NCBI GenBank assembly: GCA_040219275.1
Contig: JAVJSU010000071.1
Span: 78,679 to 142,678, forward strand
Length of the DNA: 64,000 nucleotides
DNA from: JAVJSU01 sp040219275
GTDB taxonomy: Bacteria > Chloroflexota > Anaerolineae > Aggregatilineales > Phototrophicaceae
Direction of reading: 5' to 3'
Translations under genes and position numbers: made by a program
The notes under the pieces: generated by a model
The model's input: the letters and a program-made list of their open reading frames with translations, nothing else
The model's database searches: none
What the model was told of the DNA's origin: nothing
Shown: positions 1 through 9,247 of the stretch, one piece after another
Layout of the letters: every line of letters starts with the position of its first letter
How positions within the stretch are numbered: position 1 is the stretch's first letter

Positions 1-879
1 CAAACCGGAGAAAATCGTTGGCAATGCACCGGGGATGATGATATGCCAGAACATCTGCCTGCGGTTCGCACCATAATTTTGCCCCGCCTGTAGCAACACC
101 GGATCAATCTGCTGAACGCCGGACATCGTGCTAATCGCCACGAGGAAAAATGCGGAAATAGCGACAACAGCAATCTTCGGACCTTCGCCGAACGGATCAG
201 CGAACACCAGCATCATAATCGGAAAAATGGCAATTTTCGGCAGAACATACAGCGCGGAAATCGTCGTGTCCAGCATCACGCGTACCGTGCGGTTAATCCC
301 CATCGACATGCCGACGATCACACCCGGAATTGCGCCAAAAAGAAAGCCGACAAACACACGCATCAACGTAGCATACACATGACTTTCCGCGAAAAGCGCC
401 TGCACGCCGCTAAAGCCGTCTTCGCTAAATGTCTGCGGGATCAACCACGGGCGACCTATTAAGCTCGACCTGTTAAAGCGATCATACTCCACCGTCAGTT
501 CCCACAAGCCCCGCACAATGCTTGACGGTGCAGGAAACCAGCGTGCATTCAAAACACCACCAGCGACCAACCCCTCCCAGCACAGTAAAATAATCAACGG
601 AAAACCAAGCGCCAGCACCCTTTCAAATGTGGCACGATAGCGCATCGGGATAATTTCAGCGACTCGTCCGGCGGCGATCACCATCAACACAAAATTAACG
701 AGCAAACCCGCCCACCAGAAATCCTGCCACAGACCAAAAACAGTGAAGGCAATATTCCACACCACCGAGCCGATAACGGTCAGCAATAATTCGCGCATCG
801 TCGCATCGAATGCCATTGAGCGCGGGGACGGTGCAGAGGGTGTAGTTGGCTTCGGTGTCGTCAGTGATTCGCTACTCAT
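1..879 (-). CDS. ABC transporter permease, NitT/TauT type (3' end beyond window)
   Basis: Inner-membrane permease of a nitrate/sulfonate/taurine-type importer. Reading leftward from the ATG at 877-879 gives at least 293 residues with no stop; the gene leaves the window at base 1. A hydrophilic Pro/Ser-rich N-terminus is followed by hydrophobic segments at roughly 30-50, 52-70 and 85-105. Near the window edge lies the typical cytoplasmic EAA loop, beginning AGQNYGANRRQMFWHI and continuing to an I-PGALP motif, which docks to the ATPase. The start codon overlaps the stop of the ATPase gene (ATGA), so translation is probably coupled. The substrate cannot be read from sequence. Confidence 0.85.
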   Translation of the reverse strand, partial: MSSESLTTPKPTTPSAPSPRSMAFDATMRELLLTVIGSVVWNIAFTVFGLWQDFWWAGLLVNFVLMVIAAGRVAEIIPMRYRATFERVLALGFPLIILLCWEGLVAGGVLNARWFPAPSSIVRGLWELTVEYDRFNRSSLIGRPWLIPQTFSEDGFSGVQALFAESHVYATLMRVFVGFLFGAIPGVIVGMSMGINRTVRVMLDTTISALYVLPKIAIFPIMMLVFADPFGEGPKIAVVAISAFFLVAISTMSGVQQIDPVLLQAGQNYGANRRQMFWHIIIPGALPTIFSGL

Positions 880-1658
880 ACTTGCTCCCCATACGCTCTT
901 GAAACCTCGTCCTTCAGCGCATCCCAGATCATCCCTTTATGATGCCCGAATTCCGGTGTCGCCATCGTCTCAATCGTGCGCGGTCTAGGAATATCTACGG
1001 TAAATTCAACCTTCTTCGTGCCGGGGTGCGCCGTCATGATGATGACCCGATCCCCCAACAAAATCGCCTCATCAATGCTATGGGTGATATACACAACCGT
1101 TTTACGATCAATCTCCCACAATTTCAAAAATTCATCCTGCATCACCGTCCGCGTCTGTGCATCCAACGCGCCCAATGGCTCATCCATCAGCAACACTTCA
1201 GGATCATTTGCCAGCGCACGGGCAATGCTCACCCTCTGCTTCATCCCGCCGGAAAGCTGATGTGGATAATAATCAGAGAATTTACTCAAGCCAACCCGCT
1301 TTAGCCAATCATCCGCCACCTCAAACCGTTCTTTTTTGCCGATCCCGCGCATCTGCAAACCAAACGCCACGTTATCACGCACATTTTTCCACGGATAGAT
1401 CGCATATTCCTGAAACACCATGCTATTCAGTGGCTTTTGTGAGTTTTCGCTACGCTTGATCTCAATTGTGCCAGAGGTCTGCGGCACTAAACCCGCCAGA
1501 ATACGAAGAAAGGTTGATTTTCCACATCCAGAAGGACCGACAATACACACAAATTCCCCATCGGCAACTTCCAGATTAAAATTGTCTATCGCGAGCACAT
1601 CGCCATTGTTAGACTCATATGTCTTAACAACATTTTGTGCAATAATTTTAAGTTGCAT
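876..1658 (-). CDS. ABC transporter ATP-binding protein, NitT/TauT type
   Basis: Cytoplasmic ATPase of the same importer (SsuB/TauB/NrtD family, 260 aa, normal length). Walker A GPSGCGKST is at residues 41-49, Q-loop Gln at 83, signature LSGGMKQR at 135-142, Walker B VLLMDE at 155-160 with the catalytic Glu160, and the switch His at 193. All catalytic elements are intact. It sits between the binding-protein gene upstream and the permease downstream, in the usual order, with a 4-base overlap to the permease. A palindromic dispersed repeat lies in the 97-base gap upstream of it, so part of the transcript may be processed or attenuated there. Confidence 0.93.
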   Translation of the reverse strand: MQLKIIAQNVVKTYESNNGDVLAIDNFNLEVADGEFVCIVGPSGCGKSTFLRILAGLVPQTSGTIEIKRSENSQKPLNSMVFQEYAIYPWKNVRDNVAFGLQMRGIGKKERFEVADDWLKRVGLSKFSDYYPHQLSGGMKQRVSIARALANDPEVLLMDEPLGALDAQTRTVMQDEFLKLWEIDRKTVVYITHSIDEAILLGDRVIIMTAHPGTKKVEFTVDIPRPRTIETMATPEFGHHKGMIWDALKDEVSRAYGEQV

Positions 1659-1711
1659 ACCAATAATCCACTATCTAAAGAAAAAGTCACACCCATTTAT
1701 ACATATATGTT

Positions 1712-1736
1712 GTAGGGGCGACCTGCTAGGTCGCCC
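1712..1736. repeat. Dispersed intergenic palindrome, copy 1
   Basis: Perfect inverted repeat with 9-base arms GGGCGACCT and AGGTCGCCC around a short GCT-type spacer, preceded by GTAG. It lies between the binding-protein and ATPase genes of the ABC importer. The same element recurs at 12449, 17225, 24084, 31839, 32815 and 56546, always between genes. Confidence 0.85.
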
Positions 1737-1755
1737 GCATTATGTCGAAAACGCG

Positions 1756-2844
1756 TTAGTCGCTTTCTTCTTCTTCCATCTCTTCGTCCATCATCATATC
1801 TTCATACGCACCACGCAACTCTAGCGCGGCATCTGCGAAGCCTGTATACACGACGGTTTCCAGATCAATCGGCTCTTCGTATTCAGTGCGCCCATTGCTT
1901 CGATGGGTGGCTTCAATATCTGCCAGACCTTCTACCGGAATCACCAGATCAGGATCAAACACGAATTGTGTCCCACTCAAGATCGCTTCTTCGGTAGAGT
2001 TAGTATACGTCACATACGCATCGAGATTTTCTTGATCGAAGAACGCCTCACCCTGCATCAAACGGGTGGCATCCATCAGCGCCAGCACGAAGCGTTGCGC
2101 CACTTCCGGACGTTCGTTGATGAAGTTACCGGAGCCTACAAACGCCACGGTCATCAAACCGGGGGTCAGGTCAGTCGCCAGCGCAACACCATCACCAGCT
2201 TCAATAATTTGCCCTGCATACGGCGCACCAATAATCGCGGCGGCGACGGCATCATTTGCAAACGCGGCAGGCATATCAGCATTACCAACATTTTGTGTTT
2301 CCACATCGAAAATCGTCAGATCACCCATTTCGAGGGCTTTCGCCAGCAGGTATTCACCACCACTACCCGGACCACCTGCAACAGCCACCACCTGACCTTC
2401 GAGGTCGGCGATTTCGGTCACAGTACCGTCGTCATAGAGGTCTTCACGTACCACAAGAACCGTCGGGCTATCTTCCAGCGGTTCCAGACCACCGGGGGCG
2501 ATTATCTGAATATCCAGCCCGCTGTTCCAGCCATTCCACAGCGACGTGACGATAGCGATACCGCCCACATCAATCTGACCTTCGGTAAGGAAGGCAATCG
2601 CTTCTGTACCGGATGCGACGCTTTCAATCTGAACATCCAGCCCATATTGCTCGAACAAACCGCGTTCCGCCGCCACATACAACGGGGCGAATTTCAAAAT
2701 CGGCACATAGGCGACAACCACTTCTTCCATCGGATCAAGCGGTGTATCAATCGGCTCATCATCCTGCGCCAGCACACTGCCATTCAAAATCAGCAAAACG
2801 GCGGCAAGGACAAAAAATAAAGATCGCTTTGAACGTAAAATCAT
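1756..2844 (-). CDS. ABC transporter substrate-binding protein, NMT1/SsuA-like
   Basis: Secreted solute receptor of the importer, 362 aa. Residues 1-26 form a Sec signal peptide (basic start, long hydrophobic core, cleavage after VLAQ-type sequence). The mature part begins with an acidic stretch, then VVAYVPILKFAPLYVAAERG, typical of the NMT1/THI5-like and SsuA periplasmic-binding fold, where a pseudo-symmetric ligand pocket is preceded by this strand-helix unit. The C-terminus is a run of Asp/Glu/Met. It is first in the leftward operon, as usual for high-expression receptors. No lipobox cysteine is visible, so anchoring is unclear. Substrate could be a sulfonate, nitrate, pyrimidine or similar; this is not decided by the sequence. 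Confidence 0.9.
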   Translation of the reverse strand: MILRSKRSLFFVLAAVLLILNGSVLAQDDEPIDTPLDPMEEVVVAYVPILKFAPLYVAAERGLFEQYGLDVQIESVASGTEAIAFLTEGQIDVGGIAIVTSLWNGWNSGLDIQIIAPGGLEPLEDSPTVLVVREDLYDDGTVTEIADLEGQVVAVAGGPGSGGEYLLAKALEMGDLTIFDVETQNVGNADMPAAFANDAVAAAIIGAPYAGQIIEAGDGVALATDLTPGLMTVAFVGSGNFINERPEVAQRFVLALMDATRLMQGEAFFDQENLDAYVTYTNSTEEAILSGTQFVFDPDLVIPVEGLADIEATHRSNGRTEYEEPIDLETVVYTGFADAALELRGAYEDMMMDEEMEEEESD

Positions 2845-3008
2845 GTAGTTACTCCTTCAAGAAAATAAATATTCACCCTACGAATACATCTGAGGCTTAT
2901 ATTGAGTGAAAAATAACGTGAGATCGACACTACCTCGTTCGTAAAGTTATTTCAAAACGTACCCCTTGTCAAATTTTACTACGGGAAAATCATGTAATAC
3001 TCACTTAA

Positions 3009-3033
3009 GAGAGGCAGTCGCACACCGCCTCTC
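3009..3033 (-). terminator. Hairpin terminator downstream of the TPR protein gene
   Basis: Perfect 7-base arms GAGAGGC and GCCTCTC with an 11-base loop, 18 bases past the stop of the leftward gene ending at 3051. The U tail on that strand is weak (TTAAGT), so efficiency is uncertain. Confidence 0.5.
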
Positions 3034-3050
3034 GTCAAAGGAATTTCCGA

Positions 3051-4502
3051 TTAGTTACTAAAACTCGCGCCAACTATCGTGTTCATCATTGCGTCGAAGA
3101 AATCGCCATCGGTACCTGTCGCCGTGAGCATACGCGCCAGCACATAAAAATCATCATCGAGCATCACCGCAAAGATAAACGTGTCGGAGGTGCCATCACT
3201 TGTAAACGACAACGCCGCGTTAAAACCTTCGAATGGTACGGCACGCACCCCCTGCGCCACCCCTGTGATCGCCTCAATCACCTGTATCGGCGTATTTTCA
3301 GGATCAAGCCCGCCTAAAGACACATTGAGCAATTCGCTTGCACTGCCATAATTCACAATCGCAAATGGCGCACCCGCCACCGGCACACTATCCGGCACAT
3401 AAGCACCGCCTGTCGTCACTACAATCGCACCCCGCCCGTTTTCAGTTACACTTTCGCCACGCCAGCCAGCAGGCAACGCCAACGTGAAGCCATCACCGGA
3501 ATTCACAAATGCGCCGCCCGCGCCATCCGTGCCTGATCCTGTGTCTACTTGCGTCAACAAAAATGGATCGAGCATAAATGAGTCAGCCACCGCCAACACC
3601 AGTGCCAGATTCGCATCCAGATCATCTTCAGAGGCGGTAAAGGCATTGATGTTCAGGATGAGCACTCCCGCATCAGACGGATCAACATCAAACGTCAAAA
3701 CGCGCTGAAACGTATTGCCATTCTGCATCACCGTAAACGTATATCCCGTAAAATTCGTCGTGCTGATGCGCGTCAGCGGGGTCGCCTCTGTTCCATTGAT
3801 CCGGCGTAATCCCTCGGCGACCTGTAGCAGACTGCTATCAATCGCCATACCCGCAATTGTTTGCGGATCACCCAAATCCAGCGAAATCAACAGATCACGA
3901 TTATCGAGCGACATTGCGCCCGATGCAAAGATCGCCGTGTCATTCACCAGAGTGATGTTTTCCACCGCGGCGGGTTGCGTAATATCAATCAATTCTTCAA
4001 ACGGAAAATTTACCGTGAATTGCGAATTAGGCGAGGATGCATATCCATCCTGAGGCAGAGGCATCATTTCTGCTTCAATTTGCGTCAAACGTTCAATAAT
4101 AGGAGCTTCATCAACAGGTAAGCCATCTAAGCCATCACCTGTCGCCTGCTCACCATTGGGGTCAGGCGTAGATTCTGCCATAGTCGTCATCTGTGAATCA
4201 CGACTGATCGCCAGCACGCTCAACAGATCAGCACGGGCTTCAGGATAGCGTTCCAGCCCGGCATAAGCGTCCGCGCGTCCAACATATCCCGCCACACTAT
4301 CCTTATTGATCTGTACCGCGCATGTAAATACCTCCAGCGCGGTCTCATACTCACCGGAAAGGAGCGCCGTTTGTCCATCACTTAAAACTGTATCAACAGA
4401 GGTCGATATGTCACACAAATTCGCACCAGTTTGCGCCACAATCGGCACGCTTAGCGCCAGAACACATATCACAAAAAAAAGCACCACGCCTAATCGTCGC
4501 AT
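3051..4502 (-). CDS. Secreted TPR-containing protein
   Basis: 483 aa. A signal peptide spans residues 1-23 (MRRLGVVLFF start, cleavage near VAQ). Residues about 38-100 read as two tetratricopeptide repeats (ALLSGEYETALEVFTCAVQI and the following ADAYAGLERYPEARADL unit), a protein-interaction scaffold. The rest has no motif I recognise; it contains two beta-rich segments with similar phrases about residues 160-300 and 335-480, the second resembling the PsbP/DUF1795-type fold of secreted lipoprotein-like domains. Likely extracellular. It stands alone with a terminator after it. Function unknown. Confidence 0.7.
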   Translation of the reverse strand: MRRLGVVLFFVICVLALSVPIVAQTGANLCDISTSVDTVLSDGQTALLSGEYETALEVFTCAVQINKDSVAGYVGRADAYAGLERYPEARADLLSVLAISRDSQMTTMAESTPDPNGEQATGDGLDGLPVDEAPIIERLTQIEAEMMPLPQDGYASSPNSQFTVNFPFEELIDITQPAAVENITLVNDTAIFASGAMSLDNRDLLISLDLGDPQTIAGMAIDSSLLQVAEGLRRINGTEATPLTRISTTNFTGYTFTVMQNGNTFQRVLTFDVDPSDAGVLILNINAFTASEDDLDANLALVLAVADSFMLDPFLLTQVDTGSGTDGAGGAFVNSGDGFTLALPAGWRGESVTENGRGAIVVTTGGAYVPDSVPVAGAPFAIVNYGSASELLNVSLGGLDPENTPIQVIEAITGVAQGVRAVPFEGFNAALSFTSDGTSDTFIFAVMLDDDFYVLARMLTATGTDGDFFDAMMNTIVGASFSN

Positions 4503-4590
4503 TGCGTTGTCCTTATCGCTTAACCTATATTCACTTTACTATAGGTTCTTGCCTTATGCCTGCCAATCCCCCGAAATGACTACACAACAA

Positions 4591-4619
4591 AAATGCCATC
4601 TACACCTCAGACGGCATTT
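4591..4619 (-). terminator. Rho-independent terminator of the CAP/LysM gene
   Basis: Arms AAATGCC and GGCATTT, extended by three more pairs after one mismatch, loop of about seven bases. On the minus strand the hairpin runs into TTTTTG. The leftward gene ending at 4801 is the only transcript it can serve; the 180-base distance is long. Confidence 0.55.
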
Positions 4620-4730
4620 CTTGATGTTTAACTATTCTCATTACCCAAACGAACGTATAGTCTTGGAAGTTCTTCAAGAAAATATTTCACCATAGAGTCA
4701 CAGGAAATGAAGAGGAATTTTTATCTAATT

Positions 4731-4764
4731 CTCTGCGTTTCTCCGCGCTCCCTGCGTCTTAACG
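4731..4764. repeat. CTCTGCG-type intergenic repeat, copy 1
   Basis: A stretch made of CTCTGCGTTT, CTCCGCGCTC and CCTGCGTCTT units. A clearer relative lies at 24490-24533. Preceded by TTCACCATAGAGTCACAGG, which looks like the opposite-strand partner of the same repeat type. Similar CTCTGCG words occur between genes in several unrelated phyla, to my knowledge. Confidence 0.6.
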
Positions 4765-4800
4765 TTATGCTTTTTTCTTGCTCTTTTCGAGCCTCCACTA

Positions 4801-5961
4801 CTAACACGGCACGCGCAACACATCACCGACGAAAATGCGTGTCGGGTCGGTAATACCATTTACAGCGGAAAGCGCCGCAACCGTTGTCCCATAGCGTAAC
4901 GATATACGATACAAATTCTCTCCCGCCGCAATAGTATGTGAACACGTTCCATCGCCAAACGAAGTCACCTGAGTTGTGGTTGGCGTGGAATTTGCCGTTG
5001 TCGATTGCGTGGTGGTCGTAGTCGGTGTCGTGTTAGTGACGGTTACATCACCACAGCGATTGCGCGAAAATACGAATTCATACAGCCTACCTGTTGGCTC
5101 AAATCCGTTCAGTTGCAACTCGTTGGATGCCAGCGCATAGAGTGAGAATCCATTACGTGACCCCAATTCCACATTCTGCCGTGTATTCACTGCCTGATTC
5201 AATCCGGTGGCGATTTGTGCCCCGGTCACGCTGAATTGCAAGATGCCATCCCCACGCGGGGAAACCGCATAGACCGCGATCCCATCTCCGGTGCAATAGG
5301 CAGTTACTACGGCGGCAATATCGATGAAATTGATGCGTCCGTCGGTATAATACGATGAGCCACTACTCTCTAAAGCTGTTGATCCCAGCGCACCGCCTCC
5401 ACCCGTGGAGCCACCGCCGCCCGTATACCCGCCACCACCTGTCGAGCCGCCGCCACTTGTTTGCCCGCAATTCTGCCCGAATCGCTTGCCAAGCACCATC
5501 GTGAAGTAGTAGCGTCCGTTGCCCGCCAACGTATAGGTAATGCCAATATCGCAATACGTGGCGCTCATCATATTGTCCCGATGCGGCGGACTATTCCACC
5601 ATTGATCGAAGGCACCAGCCCCACTCGCATCAAAGCGGTAGAGGATATTTTCGCCGATGTTGCTCCAGCTATACCCTGCCTGTGTAGCCCGCACCCCTAC
5701 GCTAGACCCATCAGAGCCGGTATGCGAGAGGTTGTTGGTCGCCGCCATATCGTTGCTGTGTCGCTGAGAAGCCACCACCAACTCGTTATTCATCGAAAGC
5801 GCATGTAACCCGTTATTGGCGCGGGTCTGATTCAAAATCGTCAGCACATCGGGCGCAGTCACCGCCGCTACCGGACGCGCAGGCAGATACAATCCCAGCC
5901 CAACCAATCCCAGCAATAGCAAAAAACGTAGTTGTTTGAATTGACGCATGATGAGATCCAT
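4801..5961 (-). CDS. Secreted CAP (SCP/PR1) domain protein with C-terminal LysM
   Basis: 386 aa, exported. The signal peptide covers about 1-33; MRQFKQL at residue 5 is an alternative start. Residues about 35-165 are a CAP domain: LNQTRANNGLHAL, then ASQRHSNDMA and LSHTGSDG, and GENILYR, matching the conserved His and Glu cavity residues of the family. Next comes a Gly-rich linker (GGGGSTGGGG units), a beta-rich domain of about 110 residues with paired cysteines that I do not recognise, a Thr-rich linker, and a final LysM module (about 340-386, GENLYRISLRYGTTVAALSA) that binds glycan backbones. Probably a cell-surface or secreted protein held to peptidoglycan-like polymers. Confidence 0.85.
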   Translation of the reverse strand: MDLIMRQFKQLRFLLLLGLVGLGLYLPARPVAAVTAPDVLTILNQTRANNGLHALSMNNELVVASQRHSNDMAATNNLSHTGSDGSSVGVRATQAGYSWSNIGENILYRFDASGAGAFDQWWNSPPHRDNMMSATYCDIGITYTLAGNGRYYFTMVLGKRFGQNCGQTSGGGSTGGGGYTGGGGSTGGGGALGSTALESSGSSYYTDGRINFIDIAAVVTAYCTGDGIAVYAVSPRGDGILQFSVTGAQIATGLNQAVNTRQNVELGSRNGFSLYALASNELQLNGFEPTGRLYEFVFSRNRCGDVTVTNTTPTTTTTQSTTANSTPTTTQVTSFGDGTCSHTIAAGENLYRISLRYGTTVAALSAVNGITDPTRIFVGDVLRVPC

Positions 5962-6055
5962 TCCATAAATTCATGACTTTTCGCCAATTCTATCACAATT
6001 ATTAATTAATTATGGTCAGGTATTCGCTGGAAAATCGTTTGGATAGCATTTCAAT

Positions 6056-6952
6056 TTACGTATTTGCACTGAGGAACGCCTCCACCTCTGCACCCGTTGG
6101 CATACTGAGCGCCACCCCGCGCCGTGTCAGGCAAATCGCCGCGGAGGCATTGCCGTAGCGTATTGCCTCCTCCATAGCCATCCCACCAGCCAACCCCACT
6201 GCCAGCGCACCATTAAACGCATCGCCCCCGCCGATAGAATCCACCACCTCAACCGGAAACGACGGCACCATGCTATCAACAGACCCTTTCATCCAATGTA
6301 TTCCCCGCCGCCCATGCGTAACCACCAATGCTTGCGTCTCATTTGCCGGTAACTTGGCACTTTGGCGCAAAAACTCTTGTTCTAGCGCATTGGGTGTCAG
6401 GATAGAAGCATCCGCCAGCATCTCATCAGGAATTTCAATCGAATGTGATGGCATCGGTGCGGGATTTAGAATAGAGGTCACGCCATATTTCTTTGCCATT
6501 TTGAGCACATACGCGGTCACCTCGAAGTTTATTTCAAGTTGTGTTATTAGTATGTCCGCCCCGGAGATAACGTCCTCCGCACGGTCAATATCCGCAGTTG
6601 AAAGCGCAAGGTTCGCGCCGGGCGCAACCGTAATCAGCTTCTCACGATTATCATCTATGATAATATTTGCGACTCCGGTTGAATTATCCGCATCACGTAC
6701 AACCCAATCGGTGTTAATGCCCACGTTGCGCCACAATTCAAAACCAATTTCACCGAATGTGTCCGCACCGACCCGCCCGATGAAGGTCACATCTGCGCCC
6801 AGTTTTGCCGCCGCCACTGCCTGATTGGACCCCTTGCCACCGGGCATCGTCGCAAAGTCATGCCCGATGATCGTCTGTCCCGGCAGAGGGAGTTGACGTA
6901 CATACGTCATCATATCTACGTTGAAACTACCAACCACGACGAGGCGTGTCAT
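6056..6952 (-). CDS. rbsK: PfkB-family carbohydrate kinase, probably ribokinase
   Basis: Cytoplasmic sugar kinase, 298 aa, the usual length. GGKGSNQA (38-45) is PfkB signature 1 in the form typical of ribokinases, which phosphorylate D-ribose to ribose 5-phosphate. Signature 2 is DSIGGGDAFNGALA (about 238-251) with Asp244 as catalytic base and GGGD as anion hole. NPAP at 163-166 is also ribokinase-like. No ribose transporter or rbs regulator is adjacent, so another sugar, such as deoxyribose or a nucleoside, remains possible. It is divergently arranged with the reductase gene at 7022. Confidence 0.8.
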   Translation of the reverse strand: MTRLVVVGSFNVDMMTYVRQLPLPGQTIIGHDFATMPGGKGSNQAVAAAKLGADVTFIGRVGADTFGEIGFELWRNVGINTDWVVRDADNSTGVANIIIDDNREKLITVAPGANLALSTADIDRAEDVISGADILITQLEINFEVTAYVLKMAKKYGVTSILNPAPMPSHSIEIPDEMLADASILTPNALEQEFLRQSAKLPANETQALVVTHGRRGIHWMKGSVDSMVPSFPVEVVDSIGGGDAFNGALAVGLAGGMAMEEAIRYGNASAAICLTRRGVALSMPTGAEVEAFLSANT

Positions 6953-7021
6953 ATCTCACTCCAAATGTTACAATAAATATAAAGGGAACTATGACGAATA
7001 ATATAACAAGGATCAGACCGC

Positions 7022-8092
7022 ATGGCGAATTGGATGATTTACGGGGCATATGGGTACACGGGTATTCTGGTCATTGAAGAAGCAATCAAACGTGGACACC
7101 GTCCCATGCTCGCCGGACGCTCAGAAGCTAAATTGCAACCGTTAGCCACACGTTACGATCTACCGTATCGCGCGTTTGCGCTGAATGATAGTGATGCAAT
7201 CGCCGCAGAATTGCACGACATAGACATCCTCTATCACGCCGCCGGACCGTTCATCTATACCAGCGACCCGATGATCCGTGCCTGCCTTCAATCGAAAACC
7301 CATTATGTAGACATCACCGGCGAAATCCCCGTTTTTGAGAACACCTTCAGCTATGACCAGCAAGCACACGAAGCCGGAATCGCGCTCATTTCCGGCGTGG
7401 GCTTTGATGTCATCCCGACGGATTGCATGGCACGCTACATCGCCGATAAAACGCCCAACGCCACCCATTTAGACATCGCCATTGCCGCCATCAGCAAAAC
7501 CAGCGCAGGCACAGCCAAATCCGGCATCGAACTCGCCGATGGCGGCGGACAAGTTCGGCGCGATGGTGAATTACAGCCGTTTCCGTTTGGACAGGGTGCG
7601 CGGAAAATTCGCTTTAATGATCGTGAACGGCGCGTTATGCCCATTCCCTGGGGTGATCTCGCCACCGCCTATCGCACGACAGGCATCCCCAACATCACCA
7701 CCTACATGGCGTTCCCAGCCGCGTTAATCGCACTTTCACGGCTGACAGGCGGCATGATTCCTTACGTGATGTCCAGCAGAACGGTCAAAAATGGGTTGCT
7801 GTGGATGGTGGATAAAGTGGTCAAAGGACCTGATGAAAACGCCCGCAAAAGCGCAAAATCATTTGTGTGGGTACGGGCAACGGATGATGCAGGCAATATT
7901 AACGAGGCGTGGCTAGAAACACTTGAAGGCTACGACTTCACAGCCGTCGCAGGCGTGCGTGTGATCGAAGCCATGCTACAGGGGATAGAATCGCAAACCC
8001 CCATCATCGGTGCGACGACTCCCGCCCTCGCTTTCGGCGCAGATTTCGTCCTCGACCTCCCGAAAACACAAAGGTTCGATCACTTGCCTTAA
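7022..8092 (+). CDS. Saccharopine dehydrogenase-like NAD(P)-binding oxidoreductase
   Basis: 356 aa, cytoplasmic. The N-terminus MANWMIYGAYGYTG carries a GxxGxxG dinucleotide-binding motif (8-14) in the saccharopine-dehydrogenase/trans-acting enoyl reductase style, followed by LAGRSEAKL and a strand ending YHAAGPF, then HYVDITGEIPV, all hallmarks of that family. The C-terminal half is the substrate domain. Family members reduce or oxidise very different substrates, so the reaction is unknown. The start is supported by AAGGA nine bases upstream. It ends nine bases before the convergent gene at 8102. Confidence 0.8.
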   Translation: MANWMIYGAYGYTGILVIEEAIKRGHRPMLAGRSEAKLQPLATRYDLPYRAFALNDSDAIAAELHDIDILYHAAGPFIYTSDPMIRACLQSKTHYVDITGEIPVFENTFSYDQQAHEAGIALISGVGFDVIPTDCMARYIADKTPNATHLDIAIAAISKTSAGTAKSGIELADGGGQVRRDGELQPFPFGQGARKIRFNDRERRVMPIPWGDLATAYRTTGIPNITTYMAFPAALIALSRLTGGMIPYVMSSRTVKNGLLWMVDKVVKGPDENARKSAKSFVWVRATDDAGNINEAWLETLEGYDFTAVAGVRVIEAMLQGIESQTPIIGATTPALAFGADFVLDLPKTQRFDHLP

Positions 8093-8101
8093 AGGTTAAT
8101 T

Positions 8102-8467
8102 TTATTCTTCGCTTTCGTCCTCTTCTAATTGCATCCTCTCATAGTTTATACCGATGAGATTATCCATCGAATACTCAATATCACTTATTTTGTCTGATAC
8201 GATATCATGGTATTGAGATAGTTTGGGATTTCTTAAAATTTGATAGAGTAAGCGTTCTACATGAAAATAGACTCTCAAGACTTCAAAGTAGATGGTTTCT
8301 GTTTCATCTGGCTCATCTCTATGCGCTCTATAATATGAGTGCAATTTGCCAAACACCCTTAGGAAGGTTAAAAATTCTTCACTCGTTAACCAGTCAAAAT
8401 CTCTATTTGACCATTTCACACTGTACCATGCTTGTACAATGGATTGCTCTATTTCTGCTTTTGTCAT
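8102..8467 (-). CDS. Hypothetical protein
   Basis: 121 aa, cytoplasmic, mainly alpha-helical and acidic at its C-terminus (EEDESEE). I do not recognise the family. A perfect AGGAGG lies eight bases before the ATG at 8465-8467 (MTKAEIEQ), so the longer reading that starts six codons earlier at 8485 would place its start inside the ribosome-binding site and is unlikely. Aromatic/charged pattern (WSNRDFDWLTSEEFLTFLRV) suggests a small helical bundle. Codon use is more AT-rich than the neighbouring genes. Confidence 0.6.
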   Translation of the reverse strand: MTKAEIEQSIVQAWYSVKWSNRDFDWLTSEEFLTFLRVFGKLHSYYRAHRDEPDETETIYFEVLRVYFHVERLLYQILRNPKLSQYHDIVSDKISDIEYSMDNLIGINYERMQLEEDESEE

Positions 8468-8805
8468 GAATAAATCCTCCTGCAATACCAGATGGTGTCG
8501 CTTTCGCTAGTTCATTTACTTGGTTTATGTGAAAACTGAGTTGGTCTGTGCGTCAATAAATCACGAATTGAGAAAGTATGACTGATATAACTACTGAAGA
8601 AATTGTAACGCAGGAGAGGGTGAAATGTGGCATGACCTTTTGACTCATCGCTCATCGCTTTGAACTGTTTTTTCACTCTTGCCAATAGAAACGAAAAACG
8701 GTCTCTTGGTTATCGAGACCGTTTTCCGTCACATCAGCAAGATACCCACACATTTCTGTATAGGGAGATAAACACCACGTTTATAGGATAACCGAATTGG
8801 CTTTT
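8468..8805. other. Intergenic region with terminator and repeat words
   Basis: About 340 bases without a convincing gene. It holds the ribosome-binding site and presumably the promoter of the leftward gene at 8467, a tandem word GACTCATCGCTCATCGCTTT at about 8641-8661 of the kind found again at 19127, and a strong inverted repeat at 8694-8725. Confidence 0.6.
8694..8725. terminator. Bidirectional-looking hairpin terminator
   Basis: Arms AAAACGGTCTC and GAGACCGTTTT pair perfectly around a nine-base loop, with A-rich and T-rich ends on both sides, so it can act on either strand. On the minus strand it follows the leftward DUF952/oxidase transcripts ending at 8806. Confidence 0.75.
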
Positions 8806-9168
8806 TCACCCTATGGGAAAATTGTACTGCCCATTCTCCGCCTTGTTGAGCGCCTTCGTCCCGCTTACCGCATCCACGTTCAGCGCACCGTAAAGATGCG
8901 GGAATAATTCGCCGTCATAATGCTCGGCGGGGATGGACAAATCCGGCGGCTCAAACTTCACTTCCGCACTCAGTTTTGCGTCGTCAATCACCAGCACAAT
9001 GACACCTGCAACATCCTGATAAATCGCGTTCGCCACCCGCTCCACCTGATCGGGTGTTGCCGACAGATGAATAAATCCGTCCGCGTCCAACGACGGCGCA
9101 CGATAAACACCTACTGTTTTCGCCGCGTCCCATTCATCCCGCGTCGTGATGTGATAAAGCGTCGTCAT
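8806..9168 (-). CDS. DUF952 family protein
   Basis: 120 aa, cytoplasmic. The N-terminus TTLYHITTRDEWDAAK, the central DGFIHLSATPDQVERVAN and the FPHLYGALN motif are characteristic of DUF952, a small conserved bacterial family. Some structural work relates its fold to ADP-ribosyltransferase-like proteins, but no activity is assigned. The gene follows the cytochrome oxidase operon on the same strand after about 80 bases containing an imperfect CACGGG/CCCGTG hairpin, so it may be a separate unit. Confidence 0.85.
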   Translation of the reverse strand: MTTLYHITTRDEWDAAKTVGVYRAPSLDADGFIHLSATPDQVERVANAIYQDVAGVIVLVIDDAKLSAEVKFEPPDLSIPAEHYDGELFPHLYGALNVDAVSGTKALNKAENGQYNFPIG

Positions 9169-9247
9169 GAACTACCTCTCTTTAAAACAAAACACGGGCA
9201 AGCAATTCAACGCCCACCCGTGAATAAAATCATTAGAACTGTTAAAT

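Noticed and set aside
1903..2820. Long open frame on the plus strand opposite the substrate-binding protein gene
   Set aside because: It lies antisense to a gene with a signal peptide and a clear fold, has His/Gln/Arg-rich random-looking composition and no ribosome-binding site.
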